Shown here: positions 52,765 to 61,591 of the stretch, piece after piece
How the letters are laid out: each line of letters opens with the position of its first letter
Position numbering within the stretch: position 1 is the first letter of the stretch
Assembly (NCBI GenBank): GCA_029239755.1
Contig: JARBUI010000014.1
Location: forward strand, 1-64,000
Direction of reading: 5' to 3'
Origin: Clostridia bacterium
Lineage (GTDB): Bacteria; Bacillota; Clostridia; Lachnospirales; Cellulosilyticaceae
Length of the DNA: 64,000 nucleotides
Translations under genes and position numbers: made by a program
The notes under the pieces: generated by a model
Seen by the model: only the letters and a program-made list of their open reading frames with translations
What the model was told of the DNA's origin: nothing
Databases searched by the model: none

Positions 52765-53877
52765 ATGAATAGTCCCCAAAAATCAGATATTCAAACAAAG
52801 TGGCAAAAAGTAAAAGACTATCTCCAAAAGTCAGGTTATGAAGCCATGATTTTAGGAAGACATGATAATTTTGCTTGGTTTACAGATGGTGGAAATAACA
52901 GGGTCATTCTGTCAACGGATAATGGATTTGGTGTTTTAGTTATTACGCAAACACAGGTTTATTTGGTTGCGCAGGTGATGGATGGCAGACGTATTATGGA
53001 AGAAGAACTTCCAGGTATTGATTTTATTGAATATATTCCACTGCACTGGTTTGAAGAATCAAGAGAAGAAAAAGCGCTGCAATTAGCTGGTACTGGCAGA
53101 GTGATCTCAGATATTAATATAAAAGGTACAGATTATTTGCCAAATAGTATCTTTGAGCTTCATTATCCAATGACTTCTAGAGAAATAGAAAAAATGAGAT
53201 GGCTTGGAAAAACAACGGATGCTATACTTACACATGTAGCACAGGAAATTAGACTGGGCATGAGTGAATATGAAGTAGAGAGCATGCTTATTAGTGAATA
53301 TACAAAACAAAATATTTATTGTGATGTTCTTTTAATAGGAACGGATGATAGAATAGCTAAATATAGACATTTTAATCCCACTGATAGGAAGATTGGAAAA
53401 TATGTAGTGCTCCACCCTGCAGTAAAAAAATGGGGGTTACATGCTAATGTAACAAGAACTGTGTTTTTTGGTGATGATATTCCTGCAGATATAGTGAGAA
53501 AATATGATGCCGCATGCCAGGTTGAAGCAGCAGCTATTTCAATGTGCGATGAGGGTAATCGTTTTAGTGATATTCTTAAGGAACAAAAAGAACTTTATAA
53601 GCAGTTAGGCTTTGAAGAAGAATGGAAATATCATTATCAAGGAGGCATTACAGGGTATATAGTAGGGGATGGAAGCTTGTGTAAAGATCCTCAGAATGTT
53701 ATTTGCAGCCCTCAAGCCTTTGACTGGTTTATTACTATAACAGGAGTAAAAGTAGAAGAATTAACGATTAATTATGAAGGTAAGCAAGAAATTGTGTCTG
53801 CTAGTGGGTGCTGGAATACAAAAGAATTCTCTCATAGAGGCAGACGATATGCATTGCCCTATATTATGCAGAGGTAG
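52765..53877 (+). CDS. M24 (creatinase/aminopeptidase P fold) protein with degenerate metal site
   Basis: 370 residues. An N-terminal creatinase-like domain (about 1-140) is followed by a pita-bread M24 fold. The first metal segment, normally D...SDxTRT, reads LHPAVKKWGLHANVTRTV, so both Asp are replaced (N in ANVTRT). The GHGxG His segment reads YQGGITGYIVG, and the Glu pair is not evident. It therefore is probably not a metallopeptidase, more a creatinase-like lyase, isomerase or binding protein. Its place in a sugar operon is odd. GGAGG precedes ATG 52765. Confidence 0.78.
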   Translation: MNSPQKSDIQTKWQKVKDYLQKSGYEAMILGRHDNFAWFTDGGNNRVILSTDNGFGVLVITQTQVYLVAQVMDGRRIMEEELPGIDFIEYIPLHWFEESREEKALQLAGTGRVISDINIKGTDYLPNSIFELHYPMTSREIEKMRWLGKTTDAILTHVAQEIRLGMSEYEVESMLISEYTKQNIYCDVLLIGTDDRIAKYRHFNPTDRKIGKYVVLHPAVKKWGLHANVTRTVFFGDDIPADIVRKYDAACQVEAAAISMCDEGNRFSDILKEQKELYKQLGFEEEWKYHYQGGITGYIVGDGSLCKDPQNVICSPQAFDWFITITGVKVEELTINYEGKQEIVSASGCWNTKEFSHRGRRYALPYIMQR

Positions 53878-53887
53878 GTGAATAGTA

Positions 53888-55393
53888 GTGTATTTATTAG
53901 GTTTAGATGTAGGAACAACAGGGTGTAAAGCAGTTATATTTGATAAAGAAGGAAATATTGCAGGATATGGATTTAGAGAATATGATATTATATGTGAAAG
54001 ACCTGGATATGCAGAGCAAGATGCTTTAAAGGTTTGGAAACTTACTAAAGAGGTGATTAAAGAGGCAGTAGAGAAAAGCGGAGCAAGCAGTATTCAGGCT
54101 TTAAGCCTTTCGGTTCAAGGAGATGCAATTATTCCGGTAGACGAGAATATTCATCCTTTGCACCAGACACTACTGGGGATGGATTATAGATCTACTGCAG
54201 AAGTAGAATACTGTAAAGAAGTACTGGGAGATAAAGCATTGTTTGAGGCAACAGGGATGAGGCCGCATCCCATGAATTCAGCAACTAAAATATTATGGAT
54301 TAAAAATAATCTGCCTGATATTTATAAAAAGACTTATAAATTTATGACGTATGCAGATTTTATATTAAGTAAGTTAGGGGCAAGGCCAGTTATTGACTTA
54401 ACGATGGCATCACGTACCATGCTTTTTGATATTCACAATATGAAGTGGTCCACATCTATATTATCGACCTTAGATATTGATGAACAAAAACTATCTGAAC
54501 CAGTCAAATCAGGGGAAGTTGTAGGCGAACTATCCAAGGAGTTAGCAGAAGAGTTAGGTATAGAAATAGGAACAGTTCTTGTAGCTGGAGGTCATGACCA
54601 AGCTTGTGCAGCTTTAGGGGCTGGCGTTATTAATGAAAATATTGCAATTGATTCCCACGGGACCGCTGAAGTACTAGCTACGGCTTTTAATTTGCCTAAG
54701 TTAGGTGATACAATGTATGAGGGATATTACCCATGCTATTGCCATGCTAAAGAGGGGATGTATTTAACTTTTGCTCTTAATCATATAGGAGGGCTCCTTT
54801 TAAAATGGTATAGGGATAACCTTGGATATGCTGAAGTGGAGGAAGCAAAAATAAGGGGAGAAGAAACATATGATGTTATGCTGGAGAAAATAAGTAATGA
54901 ACCATCATCAGTTTTAGTTTTACCACATTTTAATGGCAGCGGAACCCCTTGGTGTGACCTTGATTCAAAAGGAGCAATGGTAGGATTAACTATGGCTACG
55001 ACCAGACATGACATTGTAAAAGGGATTATGGAGAGTCTTACTTATGAACTTAGAATAAATATAGAACATATGCAAAAGTCTGATATTTATGTTGAGAGGC
55101 TAAGAGCAGTGGGAGGGGCCGCAAAATCCCCAATATGGCTTCAAATAAAAGCAGATATTACAGGATGTGTTGTAGAGACCCTGAAAATAAGAGAGGGAGC
55201 ATGCCTTGGAGCAGCACTGCTTGCAGGAGTAGCTACTAAGGTATACAAGGACTTAGATGAAGCTGTAGAGACAACAGTTAAGGTAATGCACGCTTATACC
55301 CCTAGAAAACAAATGAAAGAGTTATATGATGCAAAGTATGCATCTTATACTAAGCTCTATGATGCTTTAAAGTCTATAAGTAAAGCATTATAG
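53888..55393 (+). CDS. FGGY-family carbohydrate kinase (xylulokinase-like)
   Basis: 501 residues. An N-terminal ATPase-fold motif LGLDVGTTGCKAVIFD (about 4-19), the substrate region GMDYRST, a catalytic Asp in AGGHDQACAALGAG, and the C-terminal GGAAKSPIWLQIKADITG. It phosphorylates a ketopentose, tetrulose or similar sugar. XylB is the nearest common relative by length and motifs, but substrate cannot be fixed. The start is GTG 53888 behind GAGGTAGGTG. It starts 10 nt after the M24-like gene. Confidence 0.9.
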   Translation: MYLLGLDVGTTGCKAVIFDKEGNIAGYGFREYDIICERPGYAEQDALKVWKLTKEVIKEAVEKSGASSIQALSLSVQGDAIIPVDENIHPLHQTLLGMDYRSTAEVEYCKEVLGDKALFEATGMRPHPMNSATKILWIKNNLPDIYKKTYKFMTYADFILSKLGARPVIDLTMASRTMLFDIHNMKWSTSILSTLDIDEQKLSEPVKSGEVVGELSKELAEELGIEIGTVLVAGGHDQACAALGAGVINENIAIDSHGTAEVLATAFNLPKLGDTMYEGYYPCYCHAKEGMYLTFALNHIGGLLLKWYRDNLGYAEVEEAKIRGEETYDVMLEKISNEPSSVLVLPHFNGSGTPWCDLDSKGAMVGLTMATTRHDIVKGIMESLTYELRINIEHMQKSDIYVERLRAVGGAAKSPIWLQIKADITGCVVETLKIREGACLGAALLAGVATKVYKDLDEAVETTVKVMHAYTPRKQMKELYDAKYASYTKLYDALKSISKAL

Positions 55394-55444
55394 TAGATGA
55401 TGCTATAAGGCATTACATACGACACTATAAGAGGAGGTGATTAA

Positions 55445-56326
55445 ATGCCTATTCAACTTACGGAAGAGAATAAAAGAAAGATTCCTCATGCTTATTTAAT
55501 TAAGCTTCAAACAGTTTATGACTCTTTAAAAAGTGCAGAAAGAAAAGCAGCTGATTTTGTACTTAGTCAATCAGACTTTTTTGTTAATGCCACAATAACA
55601 GAAGCTGCGGAACAGGCAGAATGCAGTGAAGCAACATTTGTAAGATTGGCTAAAAGGCTGGGCTATAGTGGATATCCCGAAATGAAGGCAGTCTTTAGCG
55701 AGGAAACATATTTAGATAAGACAACTCCTTATAATGATATTGGAGCTCAAGATGAACCCTTGGAAGTTATGGCAAAAGTATTTAAATCATCTATACAAGC
55801 ATTAACGGATACGCTGCAAATTATTGATAAAGATGAGTATACTAAAGCTCTTAAAACCATTGATCAGGCACATAAGATATTGTTTTGCGGAGTAGGAGAT
55901 GCTTTTGCTGTTATTCGATCAGGATATCAAAAATTTCTTAGAATGGGAATGGATGTTCAGGCATCAGCTGATATGGATGTACAGCTTATTTGCCTTGCTA
56001 ATATGAGTGCTGGGGATGTAATGATTGTAGTTTCTCATTCGGGTAGGACTAAAAATATCCTAGATGTAGTAAAGTATGCAAGAAATAAAGGTATTATCAT
56101 TATAGCTATCACAAATTATGCAGTCTCTCCTTTAGTAAAGAATGCAGATATTGTACTTCTTACCTCAGCTTTTACTGAACATATGAGTGGAGAAATTATG
56201 TCTAAGCGTGTAACACAATTATGCGTATTAGAAAGTCTTTATATTAATCTGTTACTTATTAATGGAACAGACTTTAAAAATCAACTAAGTAAATCTAATG
56301 GAGCCTTAGAAGTAAATAAGTTTTAA
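55445..56326 (+). CDS. RpiR-family transcriptional regulator
   Basis: 293 residues. An N-terminal HTH_6 domain (LKSAERKAADFVL, TEAAEQAECSEATFVRLAKR) is followed by a SIS sugar-phosphate sensing domain (ILFCGVGDAFAVIRSGY, VMIVVSHSGRTKNILDV). It most likely controls this operon, with the inverted repeats at 48767-48788 and 48906-48966 as candidate operators, and a phosphorylated intermediate as effector. AGGAGGTGA precedes ATG 55445. Confidence 0.92.
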   Translation: MPIQLTEENKRKIPHAYLIKLQTVYDSLKSAERKAADFVLSQSDFFVNATITEAAEQAECSEATFVRLAKRLGYSGYPEMKAVFSEETYLDKTTPYNDIGAQDEPLEVMAKVFKSSIQALTDTLQIIDKDEYTKALKTIDQAHKILFCGVGDAFAVIRSGYQKFLRMGMDVQASADMDVQLICLANMSAGDVMIVVSHSGRTKNILDVVKYARNKGIIIIAITNYAVSPLVKNADIVLLTSAFTEHMSGEIMSKRVTQLCVLESLYINLLLINGTDFKNQLSKSNGALEVNKF

Positions 56327-56342
56327 GGGAGGGGGAGATAGC

Positions 56343-56987
56343 ATGATAAAAGTTTCAGCATCTTTGTTAGCGGCAGACTTTTCTAAGTTAGGCGAAGAAA
56401 TTAAAGAAGTAGTTGAGGCAGGTGCGGATGAGATTCATCTTGACGTAATGGATGGCTTATTTGTTCCCAATATATCTATTGGGCCGTGCGTGATTAAACC
56501 ATTAAGAAAATATACTGATAAATGTTTTGATGTACACCTTATGATTCAGCAGCCAGAAAGATATATTAAGGCTTTTGCAGATGCAGGGGCAGACAGTATC
56601 ACAATACATGCAGAAAGTACTGAGGATATTTGCAAAACCATTTTACTGATTAAGGAGATGGGACTAAAAGCAGGTGTAGCCTTAAAGCCAGAAACACCCT
56701 TAAGTATAGTAGATAGGGTTATTGAGCAGCTAGATAGAGTCCTTCTTCTAACTGTAAATCCAGGTTTTGGCGGACAGGTTTTTATGCCATCTATGATTAA
56801 GAAAATACGAGAACTAAGTAAAACTTTGCAAGTGTTAGGATTAGATATTCCTATTCAGGTAGATGGCGGTGTGTGTGCTGATAATATACACAGCATAAGA
56901 CGAGCAGGCGTAGATATAGCTGTTATTGGATCAGCACTTTTTGGAGCATCTGATTACAAAGAATATATAAAGAAGATTAAACAATAG
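56343..56987 (+). CDS. rpe: ribulose-phosphate 3-epimerase
   Basis: 214 residues, TIM barrel. Motifs: SASLLAADFSKLGEE, IHLDVMDGLFVPNISIGP with catalytic Asp, DVHLMIQQPERYI, TVNPGFGGQVFMPSMIKKI, and VDGGVCADN. It interconverts ribulose and xylulose 5-phosphate, linking the operon to the pentose phosphate pathway. Operon copies of this fold can also be allulose-6-phosphate or other epimerases, so the substrate is the likely rather than certain one. GGGAGGGGGAG precedes ATG 56343. Confidence 0.92.
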   Translation: MIKVSASLLAADFSKLGEEIKEVVEAGADEIHLDVMDGLFVPNISIGPCVIKPLRKYTDKCFDVHLMIQQPERYIKAFADAGADSITIHAESTEDICKTILLIKEMGLKAGVALKPETPLSIVDRVIEQLDRVLLLTVNPGFGGQVFMPSMIKKIRELSKTLQVLGLDIPIQVDGGVCADNIHSIRRAGVDIAVIGSALFGASDYKEYIKKIKQ

Positions 56988-57004
56988 TTTTTAAAGGATA
57001 CAGC

Positions 57005-57050
57005 TAAATAAGCTATAGGTATATAGAAATATCTATAGCTTATTTATGGT
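57005..57050 (+). terminator. hairpin between rpe and the DUF4432 gene
   Basis: AAATAAGCTATAG (57006-57018) pairs with CTATAGCTTATTT (57033-57045), followed by ATGGTTTT. It is a strong stem with a weak T-run. It may terminate partially and lower DUF4432 expression. Confidence 0.65.
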
Positions 57051-57107
57051 TTTGATACAATAAAAGAGCCGCACATTATTATAGGGATACTAAGGAGGAA
57101 AAAAACA

Positions 57108-58181
57108 ATGCCAAGAATATATGATCAAGAAATCTCAAAGCAAGAGTTATTAAAAAAAGTGGGGAATATCAAGCAGATTGCATCTATAACCCCCTATGAA
57201 ATGAATGAGGGAAAGGCTAAAGGGATTAAAGCTTTTGATGTTTCAACAGGTGGGGGATTAGACTTTACGGTACTTGAAAGTAAGTGTCTAGATCTTTTGA
57301 ACATGAAGTTTAAAGGTGTTAATCTTAGCTTTTTATCAAAACCGGGTGTTAGCAGATCAGAATATTTTAATCCTGTTCAGGGGGAATTTTTAAGATATTT
57401 TCAGGGAGGAATGCTTTATACTTGTGGGCTCTCAAATATTGGTAGTGCCTGTGAGGATGAAGGAGATGCACATAGTATTCATGGCCGTATCGCTCATACA
57501 CCTGCTGAACGGGTTAGTGCTGCATCTTGGTGGGAAGATGAAGACTATATCATGAAGATCTCTGGAGAAATGCGGGAGGCGGCTCTTTTTAAAGAAAACC
57601 TTGTTTTAAAAAGAGAGATTACAACCAAACTTGGTTCTAAAACCGTACAAATCCGTGATGTTGTGACAAACGAAGGACAAGAAGCGCAGCCAGTTATGCT
57701 TTTATATCACTTTAACTTTGGGTATCCGCTCTTAGATGAAAATACGCGAGTGGTTGTACCTAAACACAAAATCATTCCGCGAACTGAGATAGCAAAAGAA
57801 AATATGGATGAGTTTGAAAAGATAAGTGGGGCTATTGATCAGTTTAGTGAGCATGTATTTTATATAGAAAGTGTAGCTGATGATGCACATAATACCTATG
57901 CAGCACTTATTAATGACAGATTAGATTTAGGAGTCTATGTAAAATATAATATAGAGCAGCTCCCTATCCTTGTGGAGTGGAAGTCTATGGCTTCGGGTGA
58001 TTATGCACTCGGTCTTGAGCCAGGCAATCATTATTTAGAAGGAAGAAATGCAGAAAGAAAGAATGGCACACTAAAGACTTTAGCACCGTTTGAAAACATG
58101 GTATTTGAGGTGGAAATTGGCGTGCTGGAGGGAAAAGTAGAGATTGATAGTTTTGTAGAAAAAATAAAAAGGCTAAAGTAA
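57108..58181 (+). CDS. DUF4432 family aldose 1-epimerase-like protein
   Basis: 357 residues of the galactose-mutarotase-like beta-sandwich superfamily. Motifs: FDVSTGGGLDFTVLESKCLD near residues 43-62, HSIHGRIAHTPAERVS (His near 125-128), LLYHFNFGYPLL, and LGLEPGNHYLEGR with a Glu. These are the His/Glu positions expected of mutarotase-like active sites. It probably epimerises the anomeric carbon of the incoming sugar. AAGGAGG precedes ATG 57108. It is likely the last gene of the operon. Confidence 0.88.
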   Translation: MPRIYDQEISKQELLKKVGNIKQIASITPYEMNEGKAKGIKAFDVSTGGGLDFTVLESKCLDLLNMKFKGVNLSFLSKPGVSRSEYFNPVQGEFLRYFQGGMLYTCGLSNIGSACEDEGDAHSIHGRIAHTPAERVSAASWWEDEDYIMKISGEMREAALFKENLVLKREITTKLGSKTVQIRDVVTNEGQEAQPVMLLYHFNFGYPLLDENTRVVVPKHKIIPRTEIAKENMDEFEKISGAIDQFSEHVFYIESVADDAHNTYAALINDRLDLGVYVKYNIEQLPILVEWKSMASGDYALGLEPGNHYLEGRNAERKNGTLKTLAPFENMVFEVEIGVLEGKVEIDSFVEKIKRLK

Positions 58182-58323
58182 TATAATCATATTTGCTTTA
58201 TAGATTTGTTGAGAGAGAAGAGGAGAAAAGAAGCATGATGAAGCGTGTCACTATGGCTTTTATAGATTTATAAATAAAGCCTTCATGATTGACAGAGTAA
58301 ATAGCTTACATTTTACCCTCACA

Positions 58324-58380
58324 TTTTTGACAATCAAACTGAGGGAGACAGTTGGGGCTCCCTCGGTTTGACTGTCAAAA
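58324..58380. repeat. 23-bp inverted repeat in the convergent intergenic region
   Basis: 58325-58347 is complementary to 58358-58380 with one A-C mismatch and one T-G pair; the 10-nt loop is ACAGTTGGGG. The arms carry TTTTGACA and GAGGGAG. Neither strand has a real T-run after it, so it is not a typical bidirectional terminator, though it lies between convergent genes. The 240-bp region around it holds no gene I can support. Confidence 0.7.
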
Positions 58381-58421
58381 TAGTCAACAACATCTTTAAT
58401 TTTTATTCATAGATTAGATAT

Positions 58422-59396
58422 TTACTCATATAATAAGTTCTGAATGTCAGGGTTGTCTATATTAGACTTATCGTACCATGTGAATCCAGTGTCAATAAAT
58501 GATGGGAGTATTTCTCCTTTATACTCTTTAAAAGCGGCTTCTACAGCTTTATAACCCATTTCAAAAGGATTTTGTGCGATAGCGCCTGCTAATACCCCTT
58601 CTCTAATTGAATCACCAAGCGCTTTTACAGAATCAAATCCTATAATTGTAACCTGATCTGTTTTATTAAGTGCCTTGACTGCATTTATTATCCCTAGGCT
58701 TATAAAGTCTGTTGTCCCAAAAAGACCTTGGAGGTCTGGGTGTTCTTTCAAAATATTTTTTGTAATCTCTTCAACTTTTTTAATATCTGTTCCGCTGTAT
58801 TGAGTGGGAATTAATTGAATATTAGGATAGTCGTATTGGATTGTATCTATAAACCCATCTCTTCTATTTATACCTGATTGGCTAGTTTGGTCATAAACAA
58901 TAACACCTACTTTCCCTTGACCGTTAATAAGTTCGGCCATTTTTTTTGCTGCTAATACTCCTGCCTCATAATTATCAGTTGCAATCGTTGTTTTGACTAT
59001 AGGACTATCAACGCCAGTGTCAAAGCTAATAACAGGTATATTTGTTTCCTGAGCTTCTTCGAGATAAGGTTTTACAGCTTTTGAATCAATGGCAGCCAAA
59101 ACAATAGCTTGTGGCTTCTTAGCTAAATTGGATTTCAATATTTCAAGCTGCTTAGCAGCATCTGTTTCTATTTCTGGACCTTCATAGATCATTTTGAGGT
59201 TATAGTCATCAGCGGCTTTCTGTGCCCCTCTTTTAACTGCTTTCCAAAAAGGCCTTTCAATACTTTTGGGAATTACTAATATAGTTGTCTTACTATGAAG
59301 CGGCATGTTTGTATTATTACATGGCTGTTCTGTCCCTCTTATTGTATGTCCTAGGGAAAAGAATAAAATAAGTCCTACAATAAACATTCTTTTCAT
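58422..59396 (-). CDS. orphan ribose-type sugar-binding protein
   Basis: 324 residues, periplasmic-binding-protein family 4 (RbsB-like). Signal peptide residues 1-20 (FIVGLILFFSLGHTIRG). The mature fold has TILVIPKSIERPFWKAVKRG, ISFDTGVDSPIVKTTIATDN and IIGFDSVKALGDSIREG. There is no lipobox Cys at the signal end (C27 lies in EQPCNN, not LxxC), so attachment to the membrane is unclear. No permease or ATPase is beside it; instead it diverges from a chemoreceptor, suggesting a sensing role. The downstream RbsABC-type importer has its own binding protein. Confidence 0.85.
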   Translation of the reverse strand: MKRMFIVGLILFFSLGHTIRGTEQPCNNTNMPLHSKTTILVIPKSIERPFWKAVKRGAQKAADDYNLKMIYEGPEIETDAAKQLEILKSNLAKKPQAIVLAAIDSKAVKPYLEEAQETNIPVISFDTGVDSPIVKTTIATDNYEAGVLAAKKMAELINGQGKVGVIVYDQTSQSGINRRDGFIDTIQYDYPNIQLIPTQYSGTDIKKVEEITKNILKEHPDLQGLFGTTDFISLGIINAVKALNKTDQVTIIGFDSVKALGDSIREGVLAGAIAQNPFEMGYKAVEAAFKEYKGEILPSFIDTGFTWYDKSNIDNPDIQNLLYE

Positions 59397-59703
59397 ATTT
59401 TATTATCCTTTCAGTATTCTCCGTGTGGCTCTCTTCATATATTCAATCATTGTTCCCAAAATCAGATGGATTATTAGCTGTAAAATACCACATAACTAAA
59501 TAACATTTATAAGAGTGAGTTGACCTAATCATATTTAATAAAATTTCTAGTGACAAGTAACTAAGACAATCTTTCAAATTATAAAAAAAGTGTACATTAC
59601 TGACTACAAATATACTCATTACGGCAAAATGAATATTTTAGTACAATGAAATAATATCAATCAGGGATTTTATAATTTTTAATTTAGAGAAGAGGGTAAG
59701 ATT
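59397..59703. other. 307-bp divergent intergenic region
   Basis: AT-rich region between the orphan binding protein (minus) and the chemoreceptor (plus). It holds the 41-bp conserved operator at 59581-59621 and a -10 at 59642. A TATAAT at 59671-59676 is a second possible -10 for the chemoreceptor. No gene that I can support. Confidence 0.5.
59581..59647 (+). promoter_or_regulatory. conserved operator-promoter module, copy 1 (chemoreceptor)
   Basis: A 41-bp block at 59581-59621 is nearly identical to 61469-61509. It contains AGTGTA-N16-TATACT, an imperfect inverted repeat with 22-bp center spacing. A -10 box TACAAT lies at 59642-59647, starting 21 nt after the block end, as in copy 2. The -35 position (TTACGG) overlaps the block end, the geometry of an activator-dependent promoter. 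Confidence 0.7.
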
Positions 59704-61392
59704 ATGGATAAACATAAGAAGACAAGTGTTAAAAAGAAGGTTATCTCAACCGTTTTAATTATTATTATTGTATTAGGTTTAACTAATGTGTTTACAATCA
59801 TTTCTAATTATCGAATTAATATGCAGTATAGTAAGATACTTACTGAAATCTCTATGTCATATCAAGTGATTACAAAGGTGAAGGAGATTGAACCAGCTTT
59901 ACTAAAGTATATACTGAAGGAAAGTGAAACAGAGGAATTTAATAAAAGTACTAACCTTGAAACAGCGGATTACATTATTAATCATCTTATAAGTATTAGT
60001 GCCAATAAAGAGCAATTAGAGTCATTAGAGTCAAGTGAGAGGCTTGTGAAGACAGTAAAAAAAAGTGTTATTAAAGCAACAGAGTACATAGAGAGTTCGG
60101 AGCTAAATAAAGCAATTCAAGAAAAAGATAATATAAAACAAGTTTCTGAGTTTTTGGTCGATAACATGCAGGGTTATACGCTTACACAGTTAGAGCGGGT
60201 AGAGGAAATGCAGACAGATATTAATTCAAGATTTAAAATGCTGATTATTATGTCTATAGGGATTATGATAATAGCTCTAATAGGATCTATAGGTAGTATT
60301 CTAAAGATTACTTTTGGTATTTCAAGTCCGCTTATGCAAGTATGTCATAGTGCAAACTCGGTTGCAGAAGGGGATTTATCTGTTAGTATGCTTAAAGTAG
60401 ATACAAGAGATGAAATAAGAGACTTAGCTAATGCTTTTAATACAATGATAAAAAATGTAAGAAATAGTCTAAGTAATATTCAGCAAATAAGTGCTCAAGT
60501 ACATCTAACATCATCACAACTATCAAATATTACCCAGCTAAATACCAAGGTCGGTGAAGAGATATCTATTTCTGTTAATAACATGGTAACAGGGATTGAG
60601 CACCAAAGTAATGAGTCAAAAGAAATTTCCAATTATATTAGACATATTTATGCAATTACTTCTCAAATAGATGCTAATGATTCGAAAATCATGAAAAATG
60701 CAGAGCAATCAGTGGAGTTAGCAGATAAGGGGGTAACATACAGTAAATATTTCATGGAACAAATGCTAAATATTAATAACCAGATTAAGATTTCTTATGA
60801 AACAACAAAACTATTAAATGATAGATCAAGAGAAATGCACCTTATTATTAAAACAATGACAGATATTGCCTACCAAACGAACTTATTATCTTTAAATGCT
60901 TCTATAGAAGCAGCACGAGCTGGAGAAGGGGGAAGGGGCTTTGCAGTTGTTGCTGATGAAATTAGAAAGTTAGCAATCCATTCAACTGGCTTTGCAAAGC
61001 AGATGAGCAGCATTGTAGATTCTTTTGAAGAATCCTTAAAAATAATGAGTAATCAAATGACAGAAAACGTAAAGCAAATTGAAGAAGGTAGTGAGATTGC
61101 AAATAAAACACAAGAATTTTTTGAAACAATTAAAGCTGCGAATGATATTGTACATAAAGATATTAAAACAAATGCAAAAGATTTAAGTGAACTCACAATG
61201 AAGATGGCTTCGGTAGATCAAAGTGTTGAAAATAATAATCAAATTGTTGAAGAGAATGAACTGGCAAGCCATCATATATCTGCAGCCATAGAGGAGCAAT
61301 TAGGAAGCTTAGAAGAACTTTCATCAGAAGCAATGCAGCTCAATGAATTAGCTAGTGAAATGGATGAAATTGTGCGGAAATTTAAGCTTTAA
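59704..61392 (+). CDS. methyl-accepting chemotaxis protein
   Basis: 562 residues. TM1 at about 15-32, an extracellular helical sensor of about 145 residues without Cys, TM2 at about 180-203, HAMP ([20 protein letters not shown]), then a signalling coiled coil with [20 protein letters not shown] at the tip. The sensor is of four-helix-bundle type and may bind a sugar-loaded binding protein. The adjacent divergent binding-protein gene and the promoter shared with the importer binding protein at 61592 argue for sensing the same sugar. AGAGGG precedes ATG 59704. Confidence 0.93.
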   Translation: MDKHKKTSVKKKVISTVLIIIIVLGLTNVFTIISNYRINMQYSKILTEISMSYQVITKVKEIEPALLKYILKESETEEFNKSTNLETADYIINHLISISANKEQLESLESSERLVKTVKKSVIKATEYIESSELNKAIQEKDNIKQVSEFLVDNMQGYTLTQLERVEEMQTDINSRFKMLIIMSIGIMIIALIGSIGSILKITFGISSPLMQVCHSANSVAEGDLSVSMLKVDTRDEIRDLANAFNTMIKNVRNSLSNIQQISAQVHLTSSQLSNITQLNTKVGEEISISVNNMVTGIEHQSNESKEISNYIRHIYAITSQIDANDSKIMKNAEQSVELADKGVTYSKYFMEQMLNINNQIKISYETTKLLNDRSREMHLIIKTMTDIAYQTNLLSLNASIEAARAGEGGRGFAVVADEIRKLAIHSTGFAKQMSSIVDSFEESLKIMSNQMTENVKQIEEGSEIANKTQEFFETIKAANDIVHKDIKTNAKDLSELTMKMASVDQSVENNNQIVEENELASHHISAAIEEQLGSLEELSSEAMQLNELASEMDEIVRKFKL

Positions 61393-61396
61393 TCAA

Positions 61397-61443
61397 GTAT
61401 AGAAGAGGCGTGCTCTTGAGTAAAGGGCTCGCCTCTTTTATAC
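61397..61443 (+). terminator. terminator of the chemoreceptor gene
   Basis: GTATAGAAGAGGCG (61397-61410) pairs with CGCCTCTTTTATAC (61430-61443) with a mismatch and an inner GC pair, followed by TGTTTTT. Confidence 0.8.
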
Positions 61444-61468
61444 TGTTTTTCACTTTTTAAAATAGAAT

Positions 61469-61535
61469 ATAAAAAAAGTGTACGTTACCCCCTATAAATA
61501 CACTCATTATTTTAGCATTTAATATTCAATATAAT
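61469..61535 (+). promoter_or_regulatory. conserved operator-promoter module, copy 2 (sugar-binding protein)
   Basis: The 41-bp block at 61469-61509 contains AGTGTA-N16-TACACT, a perfect 6-bp inverted repeat. TATAAT lies at 61530-61535, 21 nt after the block end, the same spacing as copy 1. The -35 region (TTATTT) is poor and overlaps the block. The importer operon start follows at 61592. Confidence 0.72.
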
Positions 61536-61591
61536 AAAAGAGTGTTAAGCACAAAAAGTCAAACACAAATAATACATAGGGGGTAATAAAT

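Noticed and set aside
59671..59676. TATAAT as the main -10 of the chemoreceptor gene
   Set aside because: It has no -35 at usual spacing, while TACAAT at 59642 has the same distance to the 41-bp block as in the second copy. The latter is preferred, though both may be used.
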